DNA of 47,495 nt from CAZMHL01 sp045605445 (GTDB lineage Bacteria > Bacillota > Clostridia > RGIG6154), in assembly GCA_045605445.1 (NCBI GenBank), contig JAZUPZ010000043.1:1-47495 (forward strand). Reading direction: 5' to 3'. Numbering within the stretch: the first letter of the stretch is position 1; each line of letters opens with the position of its first letter. Of this stretch, positions 24,601 through 32,330 are shown piece by piece. Below the pieces are notes generated by a model. The model worked only from the letters and a program-made list of their open reading frames with translations, did no database searches and had not been told where the DNA came from. Both the position numbers and the translations under genes were made by a program.

Positions 24601-26334
24601 TACCGCCCCGTCGCTTACCGTTCCCAGCCAGAGATTGGTAACCTTCTGACTTCTGTTTGTAACATATAAAATATTATCTTGGACAACTGCCGCAACAGGA
24701 TTTGAAGAGGTTGCCGAATTACCGCCGTTTACAAGAACATTTAAGGTTGCATTGTTGCTGTAAACCTTTACAAGGATATTTGCCCTTTTTGAATTTGCCT
24801 TTGCAGTTTTTCCGTTGTTTGTATTGGTAACAACACAACGGTAGAAAAAGGTTCCTTCCTCTTGGGTTGACGGAGTATATCTATCTGAAACAGCGTTTTC
24901 AATATCGGTCCAGTTAACTTCATCTGTTGATATCTGCCATTGATAGCTTAAAACTCCGCCGTCGCTTACAGAAGCTTCAACAACCAGCTCTGAAGCCTGA
25001 CCGTTTTTTTCAGTTTTAACCTGTTTTTCATTAAGATTTGTTTCAAAAGTCGGCACCTCGCATGCCGATTCGCCAAAGCAGAAAAGATAGCCCGACTCAT
25101 TATAGCAGTAAATATTTCCCTTTTTGTCCATTGCATACTGTTCAAAGCCTGCATTCGGATACTGTACCTTTGTGTAGTTCGCTGTTTCTGCCAGCTTTAC
25201 CGAAGAACCGCTTTCGCCATTGTCAGTAAACAGATACAAATGACCGTCGGCGCACTGAAGATAAATTCTTACCTTTCCGTCGGCGCAGGAAAGTATCGGA
25301 TTTCCCTGAACCCTTCCGCCGCCAATGGTTACATAGCTATATTCATATTCGAGGGTGTTTGCATTAAGAACGCACATTCTGCCCTGCTGACCGGCAATAT
25401 AAATTCTGCCGTTATACACTATAGGGGTTGTTACGGTGTTTTGCCCCGCATCGGCACGCTTGTAGCTGTTTTCAACAAATTTCCCTTTTGTTTCTCCTTC
25501 GGTTTTATCAATTTCAATTGTGTTGATATATTTATCATAGGTATAGGTGCCAAAGAAAAGTCTGCCCGTTGCGGTATCGTAGCAAACGCCGGGCTGAATG
25601 TTGTTTGAAGCTGTGCTTTCCGCATCAAAAACAAAGCTGTCTACCACATTATTTGTTTTATAGTCAACGGCGTAAACCGTTGTTTTTGAAGCAACATAGA
25701 ACAGCTCGCCGACAAAAGCTCCGCTGCTCCAGTTAAACACATCGTTTCCGATTGCCGAATCTCCCACCTGCACAAAAGAAACAGAAGCTTCGCTTTTTTC
25801 AAGCTTGTAAATATATCCGTTACAAATAACATAGCCGCCGTTGTGCTGAACGGGATGATAATAACCAAAAGAACCGGAAACAGAACCAAGCTCTGCTCCG
25901 TTTGTATCAAATGCCACAAGGCTGTTCTGAGTTGACATAACCAGAATACCATCGGCATAACAAAGGTAGTCATAGTAGCTTACGGTACTTCCTGCAGATT
26001 CATTTATAATTGTGCCCGTTCCCGTTTCAACGTTAATTTTATGAAGCTTTCCGCCTCCGGTTGCATAAAGGAAGCTGTCGGCAATTACGCTCTGCCCGGC
26101 ATAATAAGCTCCGCCGGCTATAACCTTATCGTTAAGGGGATATGCCCATTTCATTTCCGTCATATTGGGCGCCTCTACTGACTTTACCGCCGTAACATAG
26201 TTGTTTTCCCCATTCAGGTTCATTGCCCCTGCCCATTCAGCAAAGGTCTGCTCAGTTGCAAAAGACACCGCCGGAAAGGCAGAAAGCAGCATAACCATTG
26301 CCATAATAAGGCTTAATATTTTTTTTGTTTTCAT
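21676..26334 (-). CDS. Large SLH-anchored surface protein: beta-propeller, Ig-like, repeat modules, DUF4430
   Basis: A secreted protein of 1552 residues and the first gene of the riboswitch-controlled operon. In order: signal peptide (1-25), PQQ-like beta-propeller (about 50-420, repeats such as LHKINVETGTG and VAFDTNGAELG), Ig-like domain (about 435-520), a linker module, Big_2-type domain (about 680-745, VDEGGKVTSTGGGSATITA), a CxxC segment, and two copies of a roughly 200-residue module (about 770-970 and 1005-1230). Each copy starts with an acidic DxDG-type loop, contains a GW..LWG.N stretch and ends in a carboxypeptidase-regulatory-like beta domain. DUF4430 (about 1235-1345, SESGWMYKVNG, LSEGDYVEWVYT) and three SLH domains follow. 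The ATG at 26334 is five bases from AAGGA. The likely role is outermost B12 capture. Confidence 0.87.
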   Translation of the reverse strand: MKTKKILSLIMAMVMLLSAFPAVSFATEQTFAEWAGAMNLNGENNYVTAVKSVEAPNMTEMKWAYPLNDKVIAGGAYYAGQSVIADSFLYATGGGKLHKINVETGTGTIINESAGSTVSYYDYLCYADGILVMSTQNSLVAFDTNGAELGSVSGSFGYYHPVQHNGGYVICNGYIYKLEKSEASVSFVQVGDSAIGNDVFNWSSGAFVGELFYVASKTTVYAVDYKTNNVVDSFVFDAESTASNNIQPGVCYDTATGRLFFGTYTYDKYINTIEIDKTEGETKGKFVENSYKRADAGQNTVTTPIVYNGRIYIAGQQGRMCVLNANTLEYEYSYVTIGGGRVQGNPILSCADGKVRIYLQCADGHLYLFTDNGESGSSVKLAETANYTKVQYPNAGFEQYAMDKKGNIYCYNESGYLFCFGESACEVPTFETNLNEKQVKTEKNGQASELVVEASVSDGGVLSYQWQISTDEVNWTDIENAVSDRYTPSTQEEGTFFYRCVVTNTNNGKTAKANSKRANILVKVYSNNATLNVLVNGGNSATSSNPVAAVVQDNILYVTNRSQKVTNLWLGTVSDGAVSSFEILQGLSTTATVPKFTSKLTSNVYNGVTYNGYYRSTSFTLPIVARAEVTAEDGVTKKEYYIVIEENEAVGKYVISVNGFTADSEELFSADKGITFTQAEQTVALTPVTSTLGAGEEASSWKWSSSDPCVATVDEGGKVTSTGGGSATITASCGRIIASCNVTSTAPAHNIHSYTEGICSVCGTKAPEAVSAKFTLTDQNGSVAISKDGETKLYKALVSVTDCDCDGAVTLNDAFIEFHKEYSQNGAEDFESSGGWMRKLWGVNTYNAGYFVNSAQATSLMNPLSAGDEISAFFYVDTVDYSDVFTYFAQSEKTVSAGREAQFEIKGIGAMMGKETVPLGAKVAVSGENGEVATLATTVDAEGKFKVTFPAAGTYFVQVLGTCKYMGEVWDNVSGGNVPKEFEEAPVIPSRIKVEVMPQAEATVYVTVSDKTGNFSVDKNGNEMYRVAVKATDNPENPDGKVSILEVITQAHEQYHPEGGTAFVESNGFITWLWGENTKGSIGYYFNDVYLSGSGNKTGTNGREFEDKLLNTIVADGDSFNIFAMQDTKNWKDMYTYFNPLTQSAVEGEPITLTVKAADYSGVKVPSGALVEVENADGEKIPALSGNVSENGTFTVTFPAAGSYTVIVKSTLTTYFTPSKCLVTVSEKASTEPPAAAWVYISVVDPNGRTYKVKTSYTFENGETAYSLLLKTGLDVKVNGDNGFAGVYIESIEGLGEFDGGSESGWMYKVNGLFPEGSSSLYTLSEGDYVEWVYTRSLGADVGNTFRPSKDKPEQSDKEEEKTSETEKAHSFTDIEKGSWYEEAVNFVFENNLFSGVSETKFAPSEEMTRGMLVTVLHRLEGTDNKGSITFEDVPSGEWYSEAISWAAENEIVNGISETDFDPTSPVTREQLVTILYRYALSKGMVSEKTGSLSEFEDSENVSDWAKEAFNWAVSEGIVQGTSEKTLSPETTATRAQVATIFMRFAEYLAKE

Positions 26335-26360
26335 TTTGTCCTTCTTTCCTTCACACAAAG

Positions 26361-26395
26361 AAAAAAGCTACGGCAACCAAAACGGTTGCCGCAGC
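26361..26395 (-). terminator. Riboswitch expression-platform terminator
   Basis: Read on the minus strand, a 12-base stem (complement of 26384-26395 with 26367-26378, one G-U pair) and a five-base loop are followed directly by TTTTTT (complement of 26361-26366). It sits between the cobalamin aptamer and the start codon of the surface protein, 27 bases before the ATG. This is as expected for transcription attenuation when B12 is bound. Confidence 0.88.
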
Positions 26396-26439
26396 TGACT
26401 TTTTCTGCAGGCATCACAATTTGCCCTTTCGAACAAAAA

Positions 26440-26655
26440 CATTGTTTTCAATGTCAAAGCAGGTCTTCTGACTTATGTTTTATAGATTTCTCCGCAAGCC
26501 TGCACCCTGCCTTCTCAGTTTCCCAATGACCGGTTTTCACCGACGGACACAAGCTCTTCAACACATACAGCGACAGTTATCGTTCGGGATTCTCACCCGA
26601 TTCCCTTTCCACCAGATATGCCTTTTGCGGCACATCTGACACTTTGTGTGAAATT
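26440..26655 (-). promoter_or_regulatory. Cobalamin riboswitch aptamer
   Basis: Read on the minus strand, the landmarks of the cobalamin aptamer appear in order: a P2 hairpin (CAGATGTGCC paired with GGCATATCTG), AAAGGGAATCGGGTGAGAATCCC, CGATAACTGTCGCTGTA in place of the usual GCCACTG segment, GTCCGTCGGTGAAAACCGG, and the 3' signature GTCAGAAGACCTGC (complement of 26459-26472). The ends are approximate because P1 is imperfect. It controls the five-gene operon running down to 15767. This is a direct reason to call that operon a B12 uptake system. Confidence 0.93.
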
Positions 26656-26665
26656 ATTTTTTATA

Positions 26666-26694
26666 ATTTTAGCACACTTTTTTATGTAAAACAA
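26666..26694 (-). promoter_or_regulatory. Promoter of the B12 operon
   Basis: On the minus strand: TTGTTT (complement of 26689-26694), a 17-base spacer, then TAAAAT (complement of 26666-26671) preceded by TGC, an extended -10. It lies just upstream of the riboswitch 5' end. Confidence 0.6.
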
Positions 26695-26749
26695 TATAAA
26701 AATCGTTCAAATAGTTGTAAAAAACAATCTTTTTACCATTTTTTACAAC

Positions 26750-26784
26750 AAAAGAGGATGTAAAACAAGGTTACATCCTCTTTT
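26750..26784. terminator. Terminator after the Na/Pi cotransporter gene
   Basis: A 14-base arm (26750-26763) pairs perfectly with 26771-26784 around a seven-base loop; A-rich and T-rich flanks make it usable on both strands. It abuts the stop of the minus-strand Na/Pi gene and also insulates that gene from the divergently placed riboswitch promoter. Confidence 0.85.
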
Positions 26785-26786
26785 TG

Positions 26787-28532
26787 TTAGTTTATTCTGT
26801 ATTTAAGTCGGTAGTTGTCAAAGGTTGCCACGAATGATTTATCGTTAATTTTTGCTTCTTTAAGCGACTCGTGAACATTCATATTGTTTTCTGCCGCATC
26901 AATTACACAAACTGCAATGTTTGAGCAATGGTCTGCCACTCTTTCAAAATTTGTAAGAAGGTCTGCCCACACAAAGCCTGCTTCTGCGGTACATTCGTCC
27001 TTCTGAAGTCGCAAGATATGTTTTGTGCGGAGCTTTTCCTTAATTTCATCAATAACCTGTTCAAGAGGCTCAACCTTTTTAGCGCTCTTAAGGTCGTTTT
27101 CAACAAAGGCTTTTGAGGCAAGCTCTGATATTTCTTTTACTGCTCCGCAAAGAACAGAAAGCTCTTTTTTTGCATCCTCCGTGAAAACAATTCCCTTTTC
27201 CTTAAGCTCTTCTGCAGATTCTAAAATATTAACACTGTGGTCTGAAATTCTTTCAAAGTCACCAATAACTTTTAAAAGCTTAACCGACTGTGTACTCAAA
27301 GTTTCATCAAGCTGCTGTTTGCTGAGCTTAACAAGATAAGACCCTAAAATATCTTCATAATGGTCTGCCTTTTCCTCAAGGCTTCTGATTTCTTCCCCGT
27401 TTTTACCGTTGTATGCATTAAGAGAATCCATACTGAGGTAAAGACCCTTCATTGCATTTTCAACCATTTCAACCGCAAGAGCTTCGCATCTTGAAAGGGC
27501 AACCGTAGGAACATAAAGAAGTCTTTCATCAAGCTCTGAAACTTCTTCCTTCTTCTGACTGTCGGGAACAAGCTTCATAGCAAACTTTTCAAGAAGTCCT
27601 GACATTGGAAGAAGAAGCACCGTACAAAGAATGTTAAACAAGGAATGGCAAATTGCAATTCCCATAAATGTCGCCGAATCGTTTAAAATCAACGGCTTTA
27701 ATGCGGCTGAAATAATACTGAATACCGAAAGCCATACAATCGTTCCTATTATGTTAAAGGAAAGATGTACCAGTGCCGCGCGCTTTGCATTTTTGTTGGT
27801 TCCGAAGGATGAAAGAATTGCAGTTATACAGGTACCTATGTTCTGCCCCATAATAATCGGGATTGCGGCTCCGTAGGAAACCTTTCCCGTTACGGCAAGC
27901 GCCTGCAAAATACCTACCGATGCAGATGATGACTGAATTATTGCAGTTAAAACAGCCCCGGCAATAACGCCAAGAACAGGGTTCCTGAACATTATGAACA
28001 TCTGCTGAAAGGCGGGAACATCAGCCAGTCCCTTTACGGAATCGGACATTAAGTCCATTCCGAACATTAGGGTTGCAAAGCCTAAAAGAATAGTTCCCGT
28101 ATCCTTTTTCTTGTTTGTTTTACCGAACATCATCATTGCTGTTCCGATAAGAGCAAGAACCGGGGTAAAGGACGTAGGCTTTAAAAGCTGCATAAAGAGA
28201 TTTCCCTCTTCAATTCCGCCCAGGCTGAGAATCCAGGCGGTTACAGTTGTACCTACGTTTGCGCCCATAATTACATTTATGGCCTGGGTTAAGGTCATAA
28301 TGCCCGAGTTAACAAAGCCCACTACCATAACCGTTGTTGCAGATGAGCTCTGAATTACAGCGGTTACCCCAAGACCGGTAAGAAAACCGGCGGCTTTGTT
28401 ACCCGTAAGCTTTCCGAGGAACATTTTAAGGCTTCCGCCTGCTCTTCGTTCGAGTGAATCGCCCATGACTGTCATACCAAATAAAAACAGACACAGACCT
28501 CCGATAAGATTCAACACGTCAAATAAGTCCAT
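26787..28532 (-). CDS. Na/Pi cotransporter family protein with C-terminal PhoU-like domain
   Basis: A sodium-dependent phosphate transporter of the NptA/YjbB type, 581 residues. Two inverted Na/Pi repeats each carry the QSSS signature (VIQSSSATTVMVVG near residue 60 and IIQSSSASVGILQA near 200), surrounded by about nine membrane spans. Residues 340-560 are a cytoplasmic PhoU-like helical bundle with repeated FERI/ADH-type motifs (FERISDHSVNI and FERVADHCSNI) that bind metal in PhoU proteins. It starts from ATG with AGAGGTG upstream. Transport direction (uptake or efflux) cannot be read from sequence. It is transcribed alone. The 105-base gap to the next gene holds nothing distinctive. Confidence 0.93.
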   Translation of the reverse strand: MDLFDVLNLIGGLCLFLFGMTVMGDSLERRAGGSLKMFLGKLTGNKAAGFLTGLGVTAVIQSSSATTVMVVGFVNSGIMTLTQAINVIMGANVGTTVTAWILSLGGIEEGNLFMQLLKPTSFTPVLALIGTAMMMFGKTNKKKDTGTILLGFATLMFGMDLMSDSVKGLADVPAFQQMFIMFRNPVLGVIAGAVLTAIIQSSSASVGILQALAVTGKVSYGAAIPIIMGQNIGTCITAILSSFGTNKNAKRAALVHLSFNIIGTIVWLSVFSIISAALKPLILNDSATFMGIAICHSLFNILCTVLLLPMSGLLEKFAMKLVPDSQKKEEVSELDERLLYVPTVALSRCEALAVEMVENAMKGLYLSMDSLNAYNGKNGEEIRSLEEKADHYEDILGSYLVKLSKQQLDETLSTQSVKLLKVIGDFERISDHSVNILESAEELKEKGIVFTEDAKKELSVLCGAVKEISELASKAFVENDLKSAKKVEPLEQVIDEIKEKLRTKHILRLQKDECTAEAGFVWADLLTNFERVADHCSNIAVCVIDAAENNMNVHESLKEAKINDKSFVATFDNYRLKYRIN

Positions 28533-28637
28533 TTGATCACCTCTTAAAAATTTTTTGTCAGCTTAACCATGTCGGAACAAGTCCGAATTTATGTAATGCC
28601 TTTTGGGCTTATTTTTATATTCAGTTGTTTGTCTTAA

Positions 28638-30197
28638 TTATTTCTGTTTCTGTGCCGCATAATCAAAGTCGTTACAGATTTCCTGTGACGGAGCTTTTGT
28701 TAAAAGTGACACAACAACAATAAGAATTAAAGAGAAGATGAACGCCGGCAAAAGCTCGTAAATTGCAAAAGCTCCGCCAAGCTTACTTATAACAAGCTTC
28801 CAGAGGAATACCATTCCTGCGCCGCCTACCATACCGGCGATGGCTCCCTGAGAGGTTGTTCTTTTCCAGAAAAGTGATAAAATCATAATCGGTCCGAAGG
28901 TTGCGCCAAAGCCTGCCCATGCAAAGGACACGATTGTGAAAATTACGCTGTCTTCGTCAAGAGCTATAACCATTGCAATAAGAGCAATTACGAGAAGGGT
29001 TATTCTTGTAATTGTCATAACCTGCTTATCTGTTGCGTTCTTTTTAACAACACCCTGATAGATGTTTTTAGCAAAAGCAGATGCCGCAATAAGAAGGTAA
29101 GAGTCTGATGAGCTGATTGTTGCCGCCAGAATTCCTGCCATTACGAAGCCTGCAAGAATTGCAGGAAGCGAGCTTGTTGCAAGAGTTATAAAAATGTTTT
29201 CTGCAGCTGATTTTGTAAGGTGAGCTGTAGGATAAAGCTGTCTGCCAACGATACCGATGAAAACTGCAACCGCAAGAGAAATTACAACCCATACCATTGC
29301 AATTCTTCTTGAACGGGTAAGCTCTTCTTCTTTTCTGATTGCCATAAATCTCAGAAGAACCTGAGGCATTCCGAAATATCCGAGGCCCCATGCCAGCATT
29401 GAGCAGATTGTTAAAATTCCGTAAGGAACAGCATTGCCAAAAAATGCTTCATTTCCCTGATAAAGCTGCATTCCGTTTTCATTTACAACTGGATTTGCAA
29501 GACCGAAAAAGTCGAGAAAACCGGGGATTTTTCCTGCATTTTCAAGAACCGCATTGAAGCCGCCGGCGCTGATTGTGCTTATTATTACTATAACAGCAAG
29601 TGCAATAATCATAACAATTCCCTGCATAAAGTCTGATGCGCTTTCAGCAAGGAAGCCGCCTAAAACTGTGTAAAGAAGAACGAAAATTGCTCCAACTATC
29701 ATCATTGCAACATAAGGTGCGCCGAAGAGAGTTGAGAAAAGCTTTCCGCAGGTTACAAAACAGCTTGAAGCATATACCGTAAAGAAAACCAGTATAAACA
29801 ATGCCGCAATTGTCATTATAACCTTCTTTTCTTCCTTGAATCTGTTTGAGAAGAATTCGGGAAGAGTAATTGAATTTGTTATTTCGCTGTATCTTCTGAG
29901 ACGCTTTGAAACTATAAGCCAGTTAAAATAAGTTCCGATTGCAAGACCGATTGCCGTCCATGCCGCATCGGCAAGACCGCACCAGTATGCAACGCCCGGA
30001 AGTCCCATAAGAAGCCATCCGCTCATATCCGAAGCCTCTGCACTCATTGCAGTAACCCACGGTCCGAGAGAACGTCCTCCCAAAAAATAGTTTTCGGAGC
30101 TTGTATTTGCTTTTTTTGCAAACACTACACCGATTATTATTACCACAGCCATGTAAATTATCATAGCTATAAGTATCTGGATTGTCTGATTATCCAT
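28638..30197 (-). CDS. putP: Sodium/proline symporter (PutP, SSF family)
   Basis: A sodium:solute symporter of 519 residues with about 13 transmembrane helices. The PutP pattern is clear: an N-terminal NYFLGGRSLGPWVTAMSAEASDMSGWLLMGLPG stretch (here about residues 35-67) with the Na-site Ser and Asp residues, LPEFFSNRF, and the helix 8 region AAISSSDSYLLIAASAF that holds the second part of the Na+ site. It imports proline with Na+. The start is ATG with AGGAGG eight bases upstream, behind a plausible TTGCAT-17-TAATAT promoter near 30250-30280. Transcribed alone. I find no proline-degradation genes beside it, so it probably serves nutrition or osmoprotection. Confidence 0.94.
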   Translation of the reverse strand: MDNQTIQILIAMIIYMAVVIIIGVVFAKKANTSSENYFLGGRSLGPWVTAMSAEASDMSGWLLMGLPGVAYWCGLADAAWTAIGLAIGTYFNWLIVSKRLRRYSEITNSITLPEFFSNRFKEEKKVIMTIAALFILVFFTVYASSCFVTCGKLFSTLFGAPYVAMMIVGAIFVLLYTVLGGFLAESASDFMQGIVMIIALAVIVIISTISAGGFNAVLENAGKIPGFLDFFGLANPVVNENGMQLYQGNEAFFGNAVPYGILTICSMLAWGLGYFGMPQVLLRFMAIRKEEELTRSRRIAMVWVVISLAVAVFIGIVGRQLYPTAHLTKSAAENIFITLATSSLPAILAGFVMAGILAATISSSDSYLLIAASAFAKNIYQGVVKKNATDKQVMTITRITLLVIALIAMVIALDEDSVIFTIVSFAWAGFGATFGPIMILSLFWKRTTSQGAIAGMVGGAGMVFLWKLVISKLGGAFAIYELLPAFIFSLILIVVVSLLTKAPSQEICNDFDYAAQKQK

Positions 30198-30273
30198 TTT
30201 TCTTTTCCTCCTTGTGTATAATTATGTATAAGTCCCCAAGATATACCATTTTAAATATTAACATAGAATGTTT

Positions 30274-30309
30274 AAAAATGCAAGTTTTTATAAAGAAAGT
30301 TGCATTTTT
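30274..30309. other. Inverted repeat upstream of putP
   Basis: AAAAATGCAA (30274-30283) and TTGCATTTTT (30300-30309) form a perfect 10-base-pair inverted repeat with a 16-base loop. It overlaps the plausible -35 of putP, so it could be an operator or a weak terminator. Function is unknown. Confidence 0.4.
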
Positions 30310-30341
30310 TAGTTAACACAACAGAATAGCCCTTGTTTCTT

Positions 30342-30558
30342 ATCAGCTGAGTTTGCCTTCGGCAAGTGATGTTGTAGGAGCAATTCACGAATTGCCCGAA
30401 CAGTGATGTTTACTCTGTAAGTGATGTTTCGCCTGCCGGCGAAGTGCAAACTTTACTTAACTTTTGTAAAAAACTTCACTGCAAAAGCAACTTCACTTTG
30501 AACTTTAGTTCAAAACATCACATAAAAACCGCCCCACCGACCAAAGCCGATAGGGCAG
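30342..30558 (-). repeat. Multi-hairpin repeat element, copy 1
   Basis: Read on the minus strand, it opens with a GC-rich hairpin (30529-30557) ending in TTTTT. A chain of small hairpins follows, with stems such as TTTGAAC/GTTCAAA, TGC/GCA and TTCGCC/GGCGAA, separated by near-constant linkers AGTGAAGTT on the left half and AACATCACT on the right half. It is about 75-80% identical by eye to copy 2, with changes concentrated in loops and one hairpin expanded (CAATTCGTGAATTG). It begins 10 bases after the stop of a small minus-strand gene and fills most of the 370-base gap to putP. Confidence 0.85.
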
Positions 30559-30567
30559 AAAAAAAGT

Positions 30568-31203
30568 TTAATTCATGACACCGGAACCGTCCTCATTGTT
30601 CACCATAGATACAATATCTTCATAAGAATAGCGCAATTCCACACCATCACCAAAATCCAAATAAACTATATCAAATATCAAATCAGAATTAACAAGAACA
30701 GCAAGAAAGTTATCGACATTTTCTTCAACATCAGAAAAATTGTCTTGAATTTTATACATAATTTTAGTATCAAATTCCACATGGTTAGTCATATATTCTT
30801 CATAATCCATAACCTTTTGCTCCGGATGATTCAGCAAGCTTTCGCCAAGCAATATGATTTTTGGGCAATAAGCATTTTCGGAAAGATTATTTCGAATCAG
30901 TACGGTTGCCTGTTTTTGCATCCAGGTCTTCCAATAAACACAGGTATAACCATTGAGCATTGTATCAGGATTAACCGAAAACTCCATCTCGCTATTTCTT
31001 TTTTTCGCCAAAACAGTATAATGGGCATGCTCCTTGTCTGACAATTTAAAACTATACTCAACGGATACAATCTCAATGCCATTACCATAAAAGTCTTCAA
31101 TTTTTTTAACTATCTTGTTTTTCGCTGAAATCTCTTTCCATAACACACATGCTGTTGCAATCATTACTAAAACTATCAACAAAACACCAATTTTTTTTAT
31201 CAT
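30568..31203 (-). CDS. Unknown membrane-anchored protein
   Basis: A 211-residue protein I do not recognise. An N-terminal hydrophobic segment (about 4-22) acts as signal anchor, leaving a roughly 185-residue extracytoplasmic domain rich in Tyr, Asp and Asn, with alternating strands and helices. There is no lipobox and no catalytic motif. Its composition (many ATA, AAT and TAT codons) is more AT-rich than its housekeeping neighbours, suggesting acquired DNA. It is followed directly by copy 1 of the multi-hairpin repeat in the same orientation, the arrangement also seen for two accessory genes near 42-43 kb. The start is ATG, without a strong ribosome site. Role unknown. Confidence 0.65.
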   Translation of the reverse strand: MIKKIGVLLIVLVMIATACVLWKEISAKNKIVKKIEDFYGNGIEIVSVEYSFKLSDKEHAHYTVLAKKRNSEMEFSVNPDTMLNGYTCVYWKTWMQKQATVLIRNNLSENAYCPKIILLGESLLNHPEQKVMDYEEYMTNHVEFDTKIMYKIQDNFSDVEENVDNFLAVLVNSDLIFDIVYLDFGDGVELRYSYEDIVSMVNNEDGSGVMN

Positions 31204-31220
31204 AATTACATCTCCACAAA

Positions 31221-31296
31221 CGAAGCGTTACCAAAAGCTTCTCGCACTTTTGTTTTATATATATTAGGTATAATTGTTTTATATGGAAACGCTTCG
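31221..31296. repeat. Inverted repeat flanking an AT-rich segment
   Basis: CGAAGCGTT (31221-31229) and its exact complement AACGCTTCG (31288-31296) bracket 58 bases that contain a direct repeat of TTGTTTTATAT. This lies upstream of the small unknown gene and could mark a miniature insertion or an operator pair. No transposase is near. Confidence 0.4.
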
Positions 31297-31316
31297 CCAA
31301 AATTTTTACCGTTTGC

Positions 31317-32165
31317 TCAAGCGCTCTTATCTATGCTTTTAACACACTGATAGGTTACGCCGAAAATTATTATAACCGCTCCGGCAATTGCCCACAGACC
31401 GGGAATTTCACCATAAAAAACCGCCACCCAGACAGGATTTAAAATAGGTTCAATGGTTGAAATAAGGCAGCTTGGCAGAGGCGGGCAGTTTTTTGAAGCA
31501 AGCGCCATAAGAATATAAGGTATTCCAAGCTGTATTACGCCAAGGATTATTACATAAAAGATGCTGACCGGAGTAATTGCACAATTGCCCCTTGCAATAA
31601 AAGGAAGTCCTATTAAGGCAGTAAGCAGATGCCCCATTAAAATTCCGCTCATTTTTTCCTCGTTTCCGGTTTTGCCTACGGCAATAAACAACGCCGCCAT
31701 AAAAATTCCCGCAAGAATGCCAATTATATTTCCGAGAGTTCTGCCTTTGCCGATACTGTCAACAAAGAAAATAATAATCCCTGCCATAACAAGAATTACG
31801 GAAAACAGATCGTGTTTTGTAATTTTTTCTTTAAATATGAAATAAGAGAATATAAGAATAAATATCGGTGAGCTGTATTGAAGAACAATAGCATTTGCCG
31901 AGGTTGTAAGCTTACTTGCTCCCACAAAGCAGAAAAACAGCGCAGATAAAAAAATCATACTTAAAAATACATTTTTTGAAAATCTTATTTTCTGTTTTGT
32001 TACCACCATAAACCCAAGAACGGTTAATGCCGAAAAAAAGCTCCTTACTCCCGCTATTGCTATGGCATTCCATTCTATAAGCTTTATAAATATTCCGCCT
32101 ATACTCCAAAGAACGGCACAAATCACCATTTGGAGCATTGCAGTTTTTACTTCTTTCTCTTTCAT
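31317..32165 (-). CDS. EamA/DMT-superfamily transporter
   Basis: A drug/metabolite-superfamily membrane protein of 282 residues with ten predicted spans in two EamA repeats. The first repeat ends ANAIVLQYSSPIFILIFSYFIFKEKI and the second PPLPSCLISTIEPILNPVWVAVFYGE; both carry the P-rich, E-ending helix pattern of the family. Members export amino acids, metabolites or drugs. The substrate cannot be read here. It starts from ATG with GGAGG five bases upstream, behind a TTGAAA-17-TAAACT promoter. It is divergent from aspartate kinase, which may be chance. Confidence 0.9.
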   Translation of the reverse strand: MKEKEVKTAMLQMVICAVLWSIGGIFIKLIEWNAIAIAGVRSFFSALTVLGFMVVTKQKIRFSKNVFLSMIFLSALFFCFVGASKLTTSANAIVLQYSSPIFILIFSYFIFKEKITKHDLFSVILVMAGIIIFFVDSIGKGRTLGNIIGILAGIFMAALFIAVGKTGNEEKMSGILMGHLLTALIGLPFIARGNCAITPVSIFYVIILGVIQLGIPYILMALASKNCPPLPSCLISTIEPILNPVWVAVFYGEIPGLWAIAGAVIIIFGVTYQCVKSIDKSA

Positions 32166-32193
32166 AATTCCTCCATAGAGTAAATCTATGAAA

Positions 32194-32222
32194 AGTTTAA
32201 CATATCCGAAAATTTATTTCAA
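32194..32222 (-). promoter_or_regulatory. Promoter of the EamA gene
   Basis: On the minus strand: TTGAAA (complement of 32217-32222), a 17-base spacer, TAAACT (complement of 32194-32199). It is divergent from, and 18 bases away from, the aspartate kinase promoter. Confidence 0.5.
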
Positions 32223-32239
32223 CCATTATCCTCAAAATA

Positions 32240-32268
32240 TTGACTTTTTCGCAGTATTTTGATATACT
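32240..32268 (+). promoter_or_regulatory. Promoter of aspartate kinase
   Basis: TTGACT (32240-32245), a 17-base spacer, TATACT (32263-32268) preceded by TGA, giving an extended -10. The leader of about 55 bases is too short for a lysine riboswitch, and no other control element is seen. Confidence 0.7.
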
Positions 32269-32330
32269 GTAGCTTGTTATAAATTCAGGAATATAATGAT
32301 ACAAAAAAGACTTTTTAAGGAGTTTTATAT

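Noticed and set aside
31221..31296. Insertion sequence
   Set aside because: Only 76 bases lie between the inverted repeats, with no transposase; at most a miniature element or an operator.
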